A stretch of 64,000 nucleotides of DNA from Pseudomonas fluvialis (GCF_014207935.1 NZ_JACHLL010000001.1:434001-498000), one strand, 5' to 3'. Counted from the first letter of the stretch, positions 9,999 through 20,168 are shown. Notes: generated by a model from the letters alone, not told the origin. Numbers and translations are program-made.

Positions 9999-12215
9999 GT
10001 GTCCCCCGTGATCCTGCGCCTTGCCCTGCCTTCGCCACTGCGACGGCTGTTCGATTACCTGCCACCTGCCGGCGTGCCCGCCGCCCTGCAGCCCGGCATG
10101 CGCCTGCGCGTCCCCTTTGGCCGGCGCGAGATCATCGGCATCCTCGTAGAACTGACGACGCACTCCGAAGTACCGGCCGACAAGCTGCGCCCGGCCCTGC
10201 AACTGCTGGATCGCCAACCACCGCTGCCGGCCAGCCTGTTCAAGCTCAGCCTGTGGGCCGCGCAGTACTACCAGCACAGCCTCGGCGACACCTTCGCCTG
10301 GGCCCTGCCAACCCTGCTGCGCCAGGGCGAGCCGGCCGAGACGCGCATCGAGCGCATCTGGCATGTCAGCCCCGGCGCGCAGCTGGATGACCCGCGCCTG
10401 AGTCGCGCCCCGCGTCAGCTCGAGGCCCTGCGCGCCCTCAGCCAACACCCCCATGGTGTGCCCCAGGCCTTGCTGGAGCGCCTGCAGCTCAACCGCGACA
10501 GCCTCAAGCTGCTGCTCGACAAAGGCCTGATCCACATCGAAGAGCGCCGCCAGGCACCGGCCGAGCGGCACGGCGCCTGGCTAGCCCAGGCCGAACTGCC
10601 ACTCAACGACGAGCAGCGCCGCGCCTTCGAGGCCGTTCGCGCCGGCTTTGGCCAGTTCCACTGCGCCCTGCTGGCCGGCGTCACCGGCAGCGGCAAGACC
10701 GAGGTCTACCTGCAACTGATCCGCGAAACCCTGGAGGCCGGCAAGCAGGCACTGGTGCTGATTCCGGAGATCAACCTGGGGCCGCAGACCCTGGAGCGCT
10801 TCGCCCGTCGCTTCAATGCGCGCATCGTCCTGCTGCACTCGGCCCTGACCGATCGCGAGCGCCTGGATGCCTGGCTGGCCGCCCGCGATGGCGCCGCCGA
10901 CATCGTTATCGGCACAAGGTCTGCGCTATTCACCCCGCTGAAGAATCCGGGCCTGATCATCGTCGATGAAGAACACGATGCCTCCTATAAACAGCAGGAA
11001 GGCCTGCGCTACCACGCCCGCGACCTGGCCGCCGTACGTGCGAGACTGGAGAACATTCCGCTGCTACTTGGCTCAGCCACCCCGGCCCTGGAGTCGCTGC
11101 ACAATGCCCAGAGCGGCCGCTATGCCCTACTCCGCCTGAACCAGCGCGCCGGCCATGCCCAGCCTCCGCGCTTCATTCGCCTCGACATCAAGAGCCTGCC
11201 GCTCGACTCGGGCATCTCCGGCCCGCTGCAACAGGCCATCCGCCAGACCCTCGAAGCCGGTCAGCAGGTGCTGGTCTTCCTCAACCGACGCGGCTTTGCC
11301 CCGACCCTGCTTTGCCACGACTGCGGCTGGATGAGCCAGTGCCCGCGCTGCGACGCGCGCATGACCTACCACCAGCGTAGCCGCGAGCTGCGCTGCCACC
11401 ATTGCGATCACCGCGAGCGCCCGCCAGCCCAGTGCCCGAAGTGCAATCACCTCGACCTGCGCCCGGTCGGCGCCGGCACCGAGCGCGCCGAGGAACGCCT
11501 GAGCACCCTGTTCCCGGACACCGAGGTACTACGCATCGACCGCGACAGCACCTCGCGCAAGGGCAGCATGGACCGCCTGTTCCAGCGCATCCAGCATGGC
11601 GAACCGTGCATCCTCATCGGTACGCAGATGCTCGCCAAGGGCCACCACTTCCCGCGCGTCACCCTGGTGGCGGTACTGGATGCCGACGGCGGCCTGTTCT
11701 CGGCCGACTTCCGCGCCAGCGAACGCATGGCCCAACAGATCATCCAGGTCGCCGGCCGCGCCGGCCGCGCCGAGATGCCCGGCAAGGTGGTGGTGCAGAC
11801 GCACCTGGCCGACCATCCGTTGCTCGTGCAGCTGACCGAGCAGGGATACTTTGCCTTCGCCGAGCAGGCCCTGAGCGAGCGGCGCGGCGCGGGCCTGCCG
11901 CCCTTCGCCCATCTCGCCCTGCTGCGCGCCGACGCCCATCAGCCGGGCCAGGCCGAAGCCTTCCTCGACCACGCCTGCAGCCTGGCCGAGCAGATGCGCG
12001 ATGAACTGAAACTGGAGACGGTCGAACTGCTCGGCCCGGTACCCGCGCCGATGGAACGCCGCGCCGGCCGCCACCGCGCCCAGCTGCTGCTGCAGGCGGG
12101 CAACCGCGCCACTCTGCACCGCCTGCTGACGCCCTGGCTGCAGGCCCTGGAGCAGTTGCCGGGCAGCCGCAGCGTGCGCTGGTCGATCGACGTCGACCCG
12201 CTCGACCTGTTCTGA
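9999..12215 (+). CDS. priA: Primosomal replication protein N', PriA helicase
   Basis: From GTG at 9999 the protein is 738 residues, beginning [25 protein letters not shown] ribosome-binding site lies 6 bases upstream, which favours it over the in-frame ATG at 9966. Features in order are the N-terminal DNA-binding domain, the helicase core with Walker [10 protein letters not shown] (about residue 230), the DEEHD box (about 325), zinc-binding cysteines in four CxxC-type pairs (about 440-490) and the helicase C domain. PriA recognises stalled replication forks and reloads the replisome. It is divergent from rpmE, with argS downstream on the same strand. Confidence 0.96.
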   Translation: MSPVILRLALPSPLRRLFDYLPPAGVPAALQPGMRLRVPFGRREIIGILVELTTHSEVPADKLRPALQLLDRQPPLPASLFKLSLWAAQYYQHSLGDTFAWALPTLLRQGEPAETRIERIWHVSPGAQLDDPRLSRAPRQLEALRALSQHPHGVPQALLERLQLNRDSLKLLLDKGLIHIEERRQAPAERHGAWLAQAELPLNDEQRRAFEAVRAGFGQFHCALLAGVTGSGKTEVYLQLIRETLEAGKQALVLIPEINLGPQTLERFARRFNARIVLLHSALTDRERLDAWLAARDGAADIVIGTRSALFTPLKNPGLIIVDEEHDASYKQQEGLRYHARDLAAVRARLENIPLLLGSATPALESLHNAQSGRYALLRLNQRAGHAQPPRFIRLDIKSLPLDSGISGPLQQAIRQTLEAGQQVLVFLNRRGFAPTLLCHDCGWMSQCPRCDARMTYHQRSRELRCHHCDHRERPPAQCPKCNHLDLRPVGAGTERAEERLSTLFPDTEVLRIDRDSTSRKGSMDRLFQRIQHGEPCILIGTQMLAKGHHFPRVTLVAVLDADGGLFSADFRASERMAQQIIQVAGRAGRAEMPGKVVVQTHLADHPLLVQLTEQGYFAFAEQALSERRGAGLPPFAHLALLRADAHQPGQAEAFLDHACSLAEQMRDELKLETVELLGPVPAPMERRAGRHRAQLLLQAGNRATLHRLLTPWLQALEQLPGSRSVRWSIDVDPLDLF

Positions 12216-12306
12216 GTCGCCACCATTCCCCCCTGAGCGGTTGGCAAGGCCACGACTGCCGCGGATAATGCCCGGTTTGCGACCCGCACGGCCGACCGAG
12301 CAGACC

Positions 12307-14046
12307 ATGAAAGACAGCATTCGCCACCTGATCCAGCAAGCCCTGACCCGCCTCACCGCCGACGGCGTACTGCCCGAAGGCCTGAGTCCGGTGATTCAGG
12401 TGGAGAACACCAAGGACAAGAGCAACGGCGACTTCGCCAGCAACATCGCCATGATGCTGGCCAAGCCTGCCGCCATGAAGCCGCGCGATCTGGCCGAAAA
12501 GCTGGTCGCCGCCCTGCCGGCCGACAGCCAGATCAGCAAGGTTGAAATCGCCGGCCCGGGCTTTCTCAACTTCTTCCAGAACAGCGACGCCCTAGCCCAG
12601 CGTCTGGAGGCCGCGCTGGCCGACGACAAACTCGCCGTGCGCAAGAGCAGCCCGGCGCAGCGCGTGGTGGTCGATCTTTCCTCGCCCAACCTGGCCAAGG
12701 AGATGCACGTCGGTCACCTGCGCTCGACCATCATCGGCGACGGCGTCGCCCGCGTGCTGGAGTTCCTCGGCGACACAGTGATTCGCCAGAACCACGTGGG
12801 CGACTGGGGCACCCAGTTCGGCATGCTGCTGGCCTACCTGGAGGAAAATCCGGCAGCCGCCGAAAGCGAGCTGTCCGACCTCGAGCAGTTCTACCGCGCC
12901 GCCAAGAAGCGCTTCGACGACTCGGCCGAGTTTGCCGACCGCGCCCGCGAGCTGGTGGTTCAGCTGCAGGCCGGTGACGAGGACTGCCTGCGCCTGTGGA
13001 ACCGCTTCAACGACATATCCCTGTCGCACTGTCAGAAGGTCTACGACCGCCTGGGCGTCAAGCTATCGATGGCCGACGTCAAGGGCGAGAGCGCCTACAA
13101 TGCCGACCTGCCGGGCATCGTCGAGGCCCTGCGGGCAAAAGGCCTGCTCAGCGAGAGCGAAGGCGCCCAGTGCGTGTTCATGGACGAGTTCAAGAACGCC
13201 GAGGGCAACCCGCTGCCGGTCATCGTGCAAAAAGCCGGCGGCGGCTACCTGTACGCCACCACCGACCTTGCCGCCATGCGCTACCGCAGCCAGCAGCTGC
13301 AGGCCGACCGCGCCCTGTACTTCGTCGACCAGCGTCAGGCCCTGCACTTCCAGATGGCCTTCGAGGTCGCCCGCCGCGCCGATTTCGTGCATGACGGCAT
13401 GCAGCTGGAGCACATGGGTTTCGGCACCATGAACGGCGCCGACGGCCGCCCGTTCAAGACCCGCGACGGCGGCACAGTGAAGCTGATCGACCTGCTCGAC
13501 GAAGCCGAAGAGCGCGCCTACAGTCTGGTCAAGAGCAAGAACCCGGACCTCGCCGAGGACGAACTGCGCAGCATCGCCCGCGCCGTAGGCATCGGCGCAG
13601 TGAAGTACGCTGACCTGTCCAAGCACCGCACCAGCGACTACAGCTTCAACTTCGAGCTGATGCTGAGCTTCGAGGGCAACACCGCACCCTACCTGCTGTA
13701 CGCCTACACCCGCGTGGCCAGCGTGTTCCGCAAGCTGGGTCAGGGCATCGAGAGCATCGGCGGCCAGATCAGCCTGCAGGCCGAACAGGAACAGGCCCTG
13801 GGCGGCAAGCTCGCGCAGTTCGGCGAGCTGCTCAATAGCGTCGCCGACAAGGGCACCCCGCACCTGCTGTGCAACTACCTGTATGACCTCGCCGGCCTGT
13901 TCTCCAGCTTTTACGAGAACTGCCCGATCCTCTCCAGCGAAGACGAAGCCGTGCGCAACAGCCGCCTACGCCTGGCCGCACTGACCGGCCGCACCCTCAA
14001 GCAGGGCCTGGAGCTGCTCGGCCTGCAGCCGCTGGAGCGCATGTAA
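12307..14046 (+). CDS. argS: Arginyl-tRNA synthetase
   Basis: The ATG at 12307 gives 579 residues ([13 protein letters not shown]), the usual size for this class I synthetase; an earlier in-frame start at 12241 adds a sequence with no match. The HIGH-type motif is HVGHLRST (about residues 136-143). The N-terminal additional domain precedes it, and the C-terminal anticodon-binding DALR domain ends in LGLQPLERM. It charges tRNA-Arg in the cytoplasm. The SPOR-domain gene begins at the very next base after the TAA stop. Confidence 0.97.
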   Translation: MKDSIRHLIQQALTRLTADGVLPEGLSPVIQVENTKDKSNGDFASNIAMMLAKPAAMKPRDLAEKLVAALPADSQISKVEIAGPGFLNFFQNSDALAQRLEAALADDKLAVRKSSPAQRVVVDLSSPNLAKEMHVGHLRSTIIGDGVARVLEFLGDTVIRQNHVGDWGTQFGMLLAYLEENPAAAESELSDLEQFYRAAKKRFDDSAEFADRARELVVQLQAGDEDCLRLWNRFNDISLSHCQKVYDRLGVKLSMADVKGESAYNADLPGIVEALRAKGLLSESEGAQCVFMDEFKNAEGNPLPVIVQKAGGGYLYATTDLAAMRYRSQQLQADRALYFVDQRQALHFQMAFEVARRADFVHDGMQLEHMGFGTMNGADGRPFKTRDGGTVKLIDLLDEAEERAYSLVKSKNPDLAEDELRSIARAVGIGAVKYADLSKHRTSDYSFNFELMLSFEGNTAPYLLYAYTRVASVFRKLGQGIESIGGQISLQAEQEQALGGKLAQFGELLNSVADKGTPHLLCNYLYDLAGLFSSFYENCPILSSEDEAVRNSRLRLAALTGRTLKQGLELLGLQPLERM

Positions 14047-14781
14047 GTGAGCGCCAAGAAAAAGCCCGCTCCCAAACGCGGCGCCAGCCGCTATCAGGCA
14101 CCGGCGAAGAAGCCGGTACCGGGCTGGGTGTGGATGGTCTGCGGCCTGGTGATCGGCGGCTTCATCGCCTTCCTCATGCAGTTGGAACCTGGCCGCAAGG
14201 ATATCCAGCGCGAAACCGCCGAGAGCAAGAAGGCCTCCAGCGAACGCCCGCAGCCGAGCACGCCGGCCACCACGCCGCAACCGGTCAAGCCCAAGTACGA
14301 CTTCTATACCCTGCTCCCGGAATCCCAGGTCGAAGTCCCAGCGGGAGCCATTCCCGAAGAGCAAAAGCCCAGCACGGCACCCGTGCCGCTGACGCCCGAA
14401 CAGGAAGCCGAGCGCGCTCTGGCGCTGCTGGAAGGTCGCGAACCACCGAAAATCACGCCACCGGCCGCCACGCCAGAGGCCGACAAAGCGGTCACAGACA
14501 AGACTGCAGCACCGGTAGAAGCCGCCAAGGCAGCTCCGAGCACGCAGTTCTTCCTGCAGGCCGGTTCGTTCCGCAACCAGAACGATGCCGACAAACTGCG
14601 CGCACAGATCATCCTACTCGGGCAGAACGTGCAGATCGAATCCGGCAAGGTCCGCGAGGAAACCTGGCACCGCGTGCTGGTTGGCCCCTACGCCAGTCGC
14701 GAGCAGCTGGCGAGCGCGCAGAAGCAGCTGGCCGGCAACGGTTTCAGCAATCTGCTGTTACAGCAGCGTCAGAGCCGCTGA
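14047..14781 (+). CDS. FtsN-like SPOR-domain membrane protein
   Basis: It starts with GTG directly after the argS stop and encodes 244 residues. A basic cytoplasmic tail (residues 1-25, KKKPAPKRG) precedes one transmembrane helix (about 26-46). A long Pro/Glu/Ala-rich periplasmic linker follows, then a C-terminal SPOR domain (about 165-240, FFLQAGSFRNQNDADKLRAQ onward) that binds glycan strands lacking stem peptides at the septum. The architecture is that of FtsN, the late divisome activator. I call it FtsN-like because several Pseudomonas SPOR proteins share this layout. Confidence 0.88.
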   Translation: MSAKKKPAPKRGASRYQAPAKKPVPGWVWMVCGLVIGGFIAFLMQLEPGRKDIQRETAESKKASSERPQPSTPATTPQPVKPKYDFYTLLPESQVEVPAGAIPEEQKPSTAPVPLTPEQEAERALALLEGREPPKITPPAATPEADKAVTDKTAAPVEAAKAAPSTQFFLQAGSFRNQNDADKLRAQIILLGQNVQIESGKVREETWHRVLVGPYASREQLASAQKQLAGNGFSNLLLQQRQSR

Positions 14782-14793
14782 GCAGGTTTTTCC

Positions 14794-14822
14794 GGCGCCC
14801 CGGTTGAAAAGCCCGGGCGCCT
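14794..14822. terminator. Inverted repeat after the SPOR gene, overlapping the hslV promoter
   Basis: GGCGCCC-C-GG and CC-C-GGGCGCC pair around the loop TTGAAAAG. No T-run follows, so it is at best a weak terminator. Its loop carries the -35 of the heat-shock promoter. Confidence 0.45.
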
Positions 14823-14831
14823 CCCCCATCT
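14803..14831 (+). promoter_or_regulatory. Sigma-32 (heat-shock) promoter of hslVU
   Basis: GTTGAAA (14803-14809) and CCCCATCT (14824-14831) are separated by 14 bp. The RpoH consensus is CTTGAAA, 13-15 bp, CCCCATNT, so only one base of the two boxes deviates. It lies 48 bp upstream of hslV, a known heat-shock gene in proteobacteria. Confidence 0.8.
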
Positions 14832-14878
14832 GAGTCTCTATTCGGGCCAACCGGCCCAGTAGCGCGGAGACTCTCCCC

Positions 14879-15415
14879 TTGACCACCATCGTTTCAGTGC
14901 GGCGCCATGGCAAAGTCGTCATGGGCGGCGACGGCCAGGTATCCCTCGGCAACACCGTGATGAAAGGCAACGCCAAGAAGGTGCGCCGCCTCTATCATGG
15001 CCAGGTGATTGCCGGATTCGCCGGCGCCACGGCCGACGCCTTTACCCTGTTCGAGCGCTTCGAAGGGCAGTTGGAAAAGCATCAGGGCCATCTGGTGCGT
15101 GCCGCCGTCGAGCTGGCAAAGGACTGGCGCACCGACCGCAGCCTGAGCCGCCTGGAAGCCATGTTGGCGGTGGCCAACAAGGATGCCTCGCTGATCATCA
15201 CCGGCAACGGTGACGTGGTCGAACCCGAGCACGGCCTGATCGCCATGGGTTCCGGCGGTGGTTTCGCCCAGGCTGCCGCCCTGGCCCTGCTGCAGAAAGG
15301 CGGCGACGAACTGTCCGCCCGCGAGATCGCCGAAACCGCCCTGAACATCGCCGGCTCCATCTGCGTGTTCACCAACCAGAATCTGACGCTTGAGGAGCTG
15401 GATTCGGCCGTCTGA
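14879..15415 (+). CDS. hslV: HslV, proteolytic subunit of the HslVU ATP-dependent protease
   Basis: It starts with TTG at 14879 ([13 protein letters not shown]), with GGAG upstream. After removal of the initiator Met, Thr2 is the catalytic N-terminal nucleophile, as in the 20S proteasome beta family. The 178-residue length, [23 protein letters not shown] and [14 protein letters not shown] are characteristic. HslV forms a double hexameric ring capped by HslU and degrades misfolded proteins. It is co-transcribed with hslU 23 bp downstream from a sigma-32-type promoter. Confidence 0.97.
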   Translation: MTTIVSVRRHGKVVMGGDGQVSLGNTVMKGNAKKVRRLYHGQVIAGFAGATADAFTLFERFEGQLEKHQGHLVRAAVELAKDWRTDRSLSRLEAMLAVANKDASLIITGNGDVVEPEHGLIAMGSGGGFAQAAALALLQKGGDELSAREIAETALNIAGSICVFTNQNLTLEELDSAV

Positions 15416-15438
15416 GCCGCCTCCGCCGGAGCCCCGCC

Positions 15439-16776
15439 ATGTCCATGACACCCCGCGAAATCGTTTCCGAACTGGATCGCCACATCATTGGCCAGGACGA
15501 CGCCAAGCGCGCCGTGGCCATAGCCCTGCGCAACCGCTGGCGGCGCATGCAGCTACCCGCCGAGCTGCGCCAGGAAGTCACGCCGAAGAACATTCTGATG
15601 ATTGGCCCCACCGGCGTCGGCAAGACCGAAATCGCCCGCCGCCTGGCCAAACTGGCCAATGCGCCGTTCCTCAAGGTCGAAGCCACCAAGTTCACCGAGG
15701 TCGGCTATGTCGGCCGCGATGTCGAATCGATCATCCGTGACCTGGCCGATGCCGCGCTGAAGATGCTGCGTGAGCAGGAAGTGCAGAAAGTCAGCTTCCG
15801 CGCCGAAGACGCCGCCGAAGAACGCATCCTCGATGCCCTCCTGCCGCCAGCCCGCGCCGGTTTCGGCGAGGAGCCGGTACGCGAGGACAGCAACACCCGC
15901 CAGCTGTTCCGCAAGCGCCTGCGCGAAGGCCAGCTGGACGACAAGGAAATCGACATCGAGGTGGCCGACTCGCCCATGGGCGTTGAAATCATGTCGCCAC
16001 CGGGCATGGAGGAAATGACCAGCCAGCTGCAGAACCTGTTCTCCGGCATGGCCAAGGGCAAGAAGAAGAGCCGCAAGCTCAAGGTCAAGGAAGCCTTCAA
16101 GCTGATCCGTGACGAGGAAGCCGCCCGCCTGGTCAACGAGGAAGAACTCAAGGCCAAGGCCCTGGAAGCGGTGGAGCAACACGGCATCGTGTTTATCGAC
16201 GAGATCGACAAGGTGGCCAAGCGCGGCAATGTCGGCGGCGCCGATGTCTCCCGCGAAGGCGTGCAGCGTGACCTGCTGCCGCTGATCGAAGGCTGCACGG
16301 TCAATACCAAGCTGGGCATGGTCAAGACCGACCACATCCTGTTCATCGCCTCCGGCGCCTTCCACCTGAGCAAGCCCAGCGATCTGGTACCGGAGCTGCA
16401 GGGCCGTCTGCCGATCCGCGTCGAACTCAAGGCTCTGTCGCCGCAGGACTTCGAGCGCATCCTCACCGAACCGCACGCCGCCCTGACCGAACAGTACCGC
16501 GAGCTGCTGAAGACCGAAGGACTGAACATCGAGTTCGCCGCCGACGGCATCCAGCGCCTGGCGCAGATCGCCTGGCAGGTCAACGAGAAGACCGAGAACA
16601 TCGGTGCCCGCCGCCTGCACACCCTGCTCGAGCGTCTGCTCGAAGAGGTCTCGTTCAGTGCCGCCGATCTGGCCAGCCAGCACCTCGAGGCGCCGATCCG
16701 CATCGACGCGGGCTACGTCAACAGCCACCTCGGCGAGCTGGCGCAGGACGAAGACCTGTCGCGCTACATTCTCTGA
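15439..16776 (+). CDS. hslU: HslU, ATPase/unfoldase subunit of the HslVU protease
   Basis: The protein is 445 residues with the AAA+ layout of ClpY. Walker A is GPTGVGKTE (about residues 56-64), a long I-domain insertion follows (about 105-240), and Walker B is FIDEID (about 253). Then come the sensor regions and a C-terminal tail ending SRYIL that docks into HslV. It unfolds substrates and feeds them to HslV. It follows hslV closely and shares its heat-shock promoter. Confidence 0.97.
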   Translation: MSMTPREIVSELDRHIIGQDDAKRAVAIALRNRWRRMQLPAELRQEVTPKNILMIGPTGVGKTEIARRLAKLANAPFLKVEATKFTEVGYVGRDVESIIRDLADAALKMLREQEVQKVSFRAEDAAEERILDALLPPARAGFGEEPVREDSNTRQLFRKRLREGQLDDKEIDIEVADSPMGVEIMSPPGMEEMTSQLQNLFSGMAKGKKKSRKLKVKEAFKLIRDEEAARLVNEEELKAKALEAVEQHGIVFIDEIDKVAKRGNVGGADVSREGVQRDLLPLIEGCTVNTKLGMVKTDHILFIASGAFHLSKPSDLVPELQGRLPIRVELKALSPQDFERILTEPHAALTEQYRELLKTEGLNIEFAADGIQRLAQIAWQVNEKTENIGARRLHTLLERLLEEVSFSAADLASQHLEAPIRIDAGYVNSHLGELAQDEDLSRYIL

Positions 16777-16789
16777 CCCTCTGCGAGAA

Positions 16790-16809
16790 CGGGACGGGCA
16801 ACCGTCCCG
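16790..16809 (+). terminator. Stem-loop between hslU and the DUF971 gene
   Basis: CGGGACGG and CCGTCCCG pair around a GCAA loop. There is no T-run, so it may be a partial terminator or an mRNA-stabilising hairpin between hslU and the next gene, which starts 8 bases later. Confidence 0.45.
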
Positions 16810-16816
16810 CCGGCCC

Positions 16817-17191
16817 ATGCCCAAGATCCCCAGCGCCATCCAGCTGCACAAGGCCTCACGCACCCTCGACCTGAGCTACAGCAGCGAGCACTACTCCCTC
16901 AGTGCCGAACTGTTGCGTGTGCACTCCCCTTCGGCCGAGGTACAGGGGCACGGCCAGCCGATCCTGCAGTACGGCAAGCAGAACGTTGCCCTGCTGAAGA
17001 TCGAACCGGCCGGCAACTATGCGCTCAAGCTGACCTTCGACGACGGCCACGACAGCGGCCTGTACACCTGGGACTACCTGTATCAGTTGGCCACTCGTCA
17101 GGCCGAGCTGTGGAGCGATTACCTGGCGCAGCTGGAAGCCGCCGGCAAGTCACGCAACCCGGACGAATCCGTGGTGCGCCTGATGCTCTGA
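16817..17191 (+). CDS. DUF971 (gamma-butyrobetaine hydroxylase-like N-terminal) domain protein
   Basis: From the ATG at 16817 the product is 124 residues (MPKIPSAIQLHKASRTLDLSY). The DUF971 domain fills most of it, with a SAEVQGHG segment and a GLYTWDYLYQL segment typical of this small family. The domain is found alone in bacteria and at the N-terminus of eukaryotic carnitine-biosynthesis dioxygenases, where it binds zinc. Here it lacks any dioxygenase part, and its function is unknown. It follows hslU, as in other pseudomonads. Confidence 0.85.
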   Translation: MPKIPSAIQLHKASRTLDLSYSSEHYSLSAELLRVHSPSAEVQGHGQPILQYGKQNVALLKIEPAGNYALKLTFDDGHDSGLYTWDYLYQLATRQAELWSDYLAQLEAAGKSRNPDESVVRLML

Positions 17192-17330
17192 AGCGGTGCC
17201 TGCGGCTGCTTGCCGCACCCTCTACGCCCAAGGTTAGGGCGCATTTTCTAAAGTCCCTTGCAATACTCGCCGCCAAACAAACACCGGCGTAAACGCTTGC
17301 GTGATCTGTAAAACTCGGGTAACCAGAAGG

Positions 17331-17345
17331 TGGCAGGCTCCATGC
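17331..17345 (+). promoter_or_regulatory. Candidate sigma-54 (-24/-12) promoter upstream of phaC1
   Basis: TGGCAGGCTCCATGC has the required GG, 10 bp, GC spacing, though the -12 box is ATGC rather than TTGC. It would start transcription near 17357, about 125 bp before phaC1. No NtrC-type dyad is obvious upstream. Confidence 0.45.
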
Positions 17346-17362
17346 ATTGGCCCAACCAATGC
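17344..17362. promoter_or_regulatory. Inverted repeat at the predicted phaC1 transcription start
   Basis: GCATTGG-CCCAA-CCAATGC has perfect 7-bp arms. It overlaps the -12 region and start site of the candidate promoter, a typical operator position. A PhaD site is possible, but this is inference. Confidence 0.45.
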
Positions 17363-17423
17363 CACCGCAAGGCGGAGCCTGCTCCGTCACACGTCAACCC
17401 GAGCAGTACCAGGTCCATGACCG

Positions 17424-17440
17424 CTGTGTCCGAGACACAG
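17424..17440 (+). promoter_or_regulatory. Hairpin in the phaC1 leader
   Basis: CTGTGTC and GACACAG form a perfect 7-bp stem around a CGA loop, 41 bases before the phaC1 start. It may affect mRNA stability or serve as a protein site. Confidence 0.4.
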
Positions 17441-17481
17441 TCGCACGCCGGTATCAGTCTCTGGACAATGGAGCGTCGTAG

Positions 17482-19158
17482 ATGACCAACAAGAATAATG
17501 ACCTGCCACAACAGGCGGCTGAAAGCACCCTTGGCCTCAACCCGGTAATCGGATTTCGTGGCAAGGACATCCTCACCTCGGCGCGCATGGTCCTCATGCA
17601 GGCGCTGAAACAACCTATTCACAGTACCAAGCACGTTGCTCGCTTCGGCCTGCAACTCAAAGACGTGGTGCTGGGCAGCTCTGAGCTGAGGCCGGAAAGC
17701 GATGATCGTCGCTTCACCGACCCGGCCTGGAGCCAGAATCCCCTGTACAAGCGCTACATGCAGACCTACCTCGCCTGGCGCAAGGAACTGCACGACTGGA
17801 TCGACACCAGCTCGCTGTCCGAACAGGACACCAGCCGCGCGCACTTCGTCATCAGTCTGATGACCGAAGCCATGTCGCCGACCAATACCCTGGCCAACCC
17901 GGCTGCGGTCAAGCGCTTCTTCGAGACCGGCGGCAAGAGCCTGCTCGACGGCCTGTCGCATCTGGCCAAGGACCTGGTCAACAACGGCGGCATGCCGAGC
18001 CAGACCGACATGACTGCGTTCGAGGTGGGCAAGAGCCTGGCCACCACCGAAGGCGCCGTGGTCTTCCGCAACGAAGTGCTCGAACTGATCCAGTACAAGC
18101 CGGTCACCGAGCAGGTACTGAGCCGCCCGCTGCTGGTGGTGCCGCCGCAGATCAACAAGTTCTACGTCTTCGACCTGTCGCCGGAGAAGAGCCTGGCGCG
18201 TTTCTGCCTGCGCAATGGCCTGCAAACCTTCATCGTCAGCTGGCGCAACCCGACCAAGGCTCACCGCGAGTGGGGCCTGTCGACCTACATCGAGGCGCTC
18301 AAGGAAGCCATCGATGTGGTCTGCTCCATCACCGGCAGCCCGGACATCAACACCCTTGGAGCCTGCTCAGGCGGCGTCACCACCGCAGCCCTGCTCGGCC
18401 ACTTTGCCGCTACGGGCGTGAACAAGATCAATGCGGTCACGCAGATGGTCAGCGTGCTCGACTTCACCCTGGACACCCAGGTCGCCCTGTTCGCCGACGA
18501 GAAAACCCTGGAAGCCGCCAAACGCCGCTCCTACCAATCCGGCGTACTGGAAGGCAAGGACATGGCCAAGGTGTTCGCCTGGATGCGTCCGAACGATCTG
18601 ATCTGGAACTACTGGGTCAACAACTACCTGCTCGGCAATGAGCCGCCGGTGTTCGACATCCTCTACTGGAACAACGACACCACGCGCCTGCCGGCCGCCT
18701 TCCACGGCGAATTGGTGGAGATGTTCAAGACCAACCCGCTGCTGCGCGCCAATGCCCTTGAGGTGTGCGGCACGCCGATCGACCTCTCCAAGGTCACCAG
18801 CGACCTTTACTGCGTGGCGGGCACCACCGACCACATCACCCCGTGGGAGGCCTGCTACAAATCGGCCCTGCTGTCCGGTGGCAAGGTCGAGTTCGTGCTG
18901 TCCAACAGCGGCCATATCCAGAGCATCCTCAACCCGCCGGGCAACCCCAAGGCACGCTTCATGACCGGTGAGGACATGCCCAGCGATCCCAAGCTGTGGC
19001 AGGAACGCGCTACCAAGCATGCCGACTCTTGGTGGCTGCACTGGCAGAAGTGGATCACCGCGCGCTCCGGCGAAAGCAAGAAAACGCCCAGCAGCCTGGG
19101 CAACAAGAAGTACCCGGCCGGCGAAGCTGCGCCCGGTACCTACGTGCACGAGCGCTAA
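17482..19158 (+). CDS. phaC1: Class II poly(3-hydroxyalkanoate) synthase 1
   Basis: The 558-residue enzyme polymerises (R)-3-hydroxyacyl-CoA into medium-chain-length PHA at the granule surface. It has the alpha/beta-hydrolase PHA-synthase fold with the lipase-like box GACSGG, where Cys295 replaces the usual serine. The catalytic Asp is in GTTDHITPW and the His in SNSGHIQSI. The ATG at 17482 is preceded by GGAG. The start region codes MTNKNND, and its mRNA holds an A-rich AACAAGAA motif. It is first in phaC1-phaZ-phaC2-phaD and is clearly paralogous to phaC2. Confidence 0.97.
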   Translation: MTNKNNDLPQQAAESTLGLNPVIGFRGKDILTSARMVLMQALKQPIHSTKHVARFGLQLKDVVLGSSELRPESDDRRFTDPAWSQNPLYKRYMQTYLAWRKELHDWIDTSSLSEQDTSRAHFVISLMTEAMSPTNTLANPAAVKRFFETGGKSLLDGLSHLAKDLVNNGGMPSQTDMTAFEVGKSLATTEGAVVFRNEVLELIQYKPVTEQVLSRPLLVVPPQINKFYVFDLSPEKSLARFCLRNGLQTFIVSWRNPTKAHREWGLSTYIEALKEAIDVVCSITGSPDINTLGACSGGVTTAALLGHFAATGVNKINAVTQMVSVLDFTLDTQVALFADEKTLEAAKRRSYQSGVLEGKDMAKVFAWMRPNDLIWNYWVNNYLLGNEPPVFDILYWNNDTTRLPAAFHGELVEMFKTNPLLRANALEVCGTPIDLSKVTSDLYCVAGTTDHITPWEACYKSALLSGGKVEFVLSNSGHIQSILNPPGNPKARFMTGEDMPSDPKLWQERATKHADSWWLHWQKWITARSGESKKTPSSLGNKKYPAGEAAPGTYVHER

Positions 19159-19202
19159 GCACTCGTGACGGTCACTGCGGCACCCGGACGTGCCGCCTCG
19201 CT

Positions 19203-19229
19203 CACTGTCCGACCTGAGGTCGGACAGTG
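19203..19229 (+). terminator. Perfect inverted repeat between phaC1 and phaZ
   Basis: CACTGTCCGACCT and AGGTCGGACAGTG form 13-base perfect arms around one central G. No T-run follows. A hairpin here could reduce read-through or stabilise the phaC1 transcript. Confidence 0.6.
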
Positions 19230-19310
19230 CTGCGCCGGGTTCCATACCGGCGTTAACGGGAAACGGTCCGGATGATCGTGACCCCACGGTTTACTGGATA
19301 GGCCAAGCGT

Positions 19311-20168
19311 ATGCCGCAACCATTTGTTTTCCGCACCATCGAACTGGGCGATCAGACCATCCGCACCGCCGTTCGACCGGGCAACGGCAGCATGACTCCG
19401 CTGCTGATTTTCAACGGCATCGGCGCCAACCTGGAACTGGTCATGCCCTTCGTCAAGGCACTCGATCCGGACCTGGAAGTGATTGCCTTCGACGTACCCG
19501 GCGTGGGCGGCTCCTCGACGCCCGGAACGCCCTTCCGATTCCCTGGCCTGGCCAAGCTGGCCGCGCGCATGCTCGACTACCTCGACTACGGCCAGGTCAA
19601 TGCGATTGGCGTGTCCTGGGGCGGTGCACTGGCGCAGCAGTTTGCCTATGACTACCCAGAGCGCTGCAAGAAGCTGATTCTCGCCGCCACCGCCGCCGGC
19701 GCCATCATGGTGCCGGGCAAGCCCAAGGTGCTGCTGCGCATGGCTAGCCCCCGGCGCTACATCCAACCGTCCTATGGCGTACACATCGCCGGCGACATCT
19801 ACGGCGGCGCCTTCCGCCGCGATCCTAGCCTGGCCCTGGCACACGCCAGCAAGGTGCGCTCATCGGGCAAGCTCGGCTACTACTGGCAGCTGTTCGCCGG
19901 CCTCGGCTGGACCAGCTTCCACTGGCTGCACCGGATCAAGCAGCCAACCCTGGTGCTGGCAGGCGACGACGACCCGATCATCCCACTGATCAACATGCGC
20001 ATGCTGGCCTGGCGCATTCCCAACTCGGAACTGCACATCATCGATGACGGCCACCTGTTCCTGGTCACCCGCGCCGAAACCGTGGCGCCGATCATCATGA
20101 AATTCCTCGCTGAAGAGCGAAAACGTGCAGTAATGCACCCTCAGCCGCACAGTCTGCCCAACCACTGA
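19311..20168 (+). CDS. phaZ: Intracellular medium-chain-length PHA depolymerase
   Basis: This 285-residue alpha/beta hydrolase has the nucleophile elbow GVSWGG (Ser102), an oxyanion region near FNGIGANLE, a catalytic Asp in LAGDDDPIIP and a His in DDGHLFL. It hydrolyses stored PHA granules to release 3-hydroxy acids, which allows turnover of the polymer made by the flanking synthases. Its position between phaC1 and phaC2 is the hallmark of Pseudomonas clusters. Confidence 0.96.
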   Translation: MPQPFVFRTIELGDQTIRTAVRPGNGSMTPLLIFNGIGANLELVMPFVKALDPDLEVIAFDVPGVGGSSTPGTPFRFPGLAKLAARMLDYLDYGQVNAIGVSWGGALAQQFAYDYPERCKKLILAATAAGAIMVPGKPKVLLRMASPRRYIQPSYGVHIAGDIYGGAFRRDPSLALAHASKVRSSGKLGYYWQLFAGLGWTSFHWLHRIKQPTLVLAGDDDPIIPLINMRMLAWRIPNSELHIIDDGHLFLVTRAETVAPIIMKFLAEERKRAVMHPQPHSLPNH

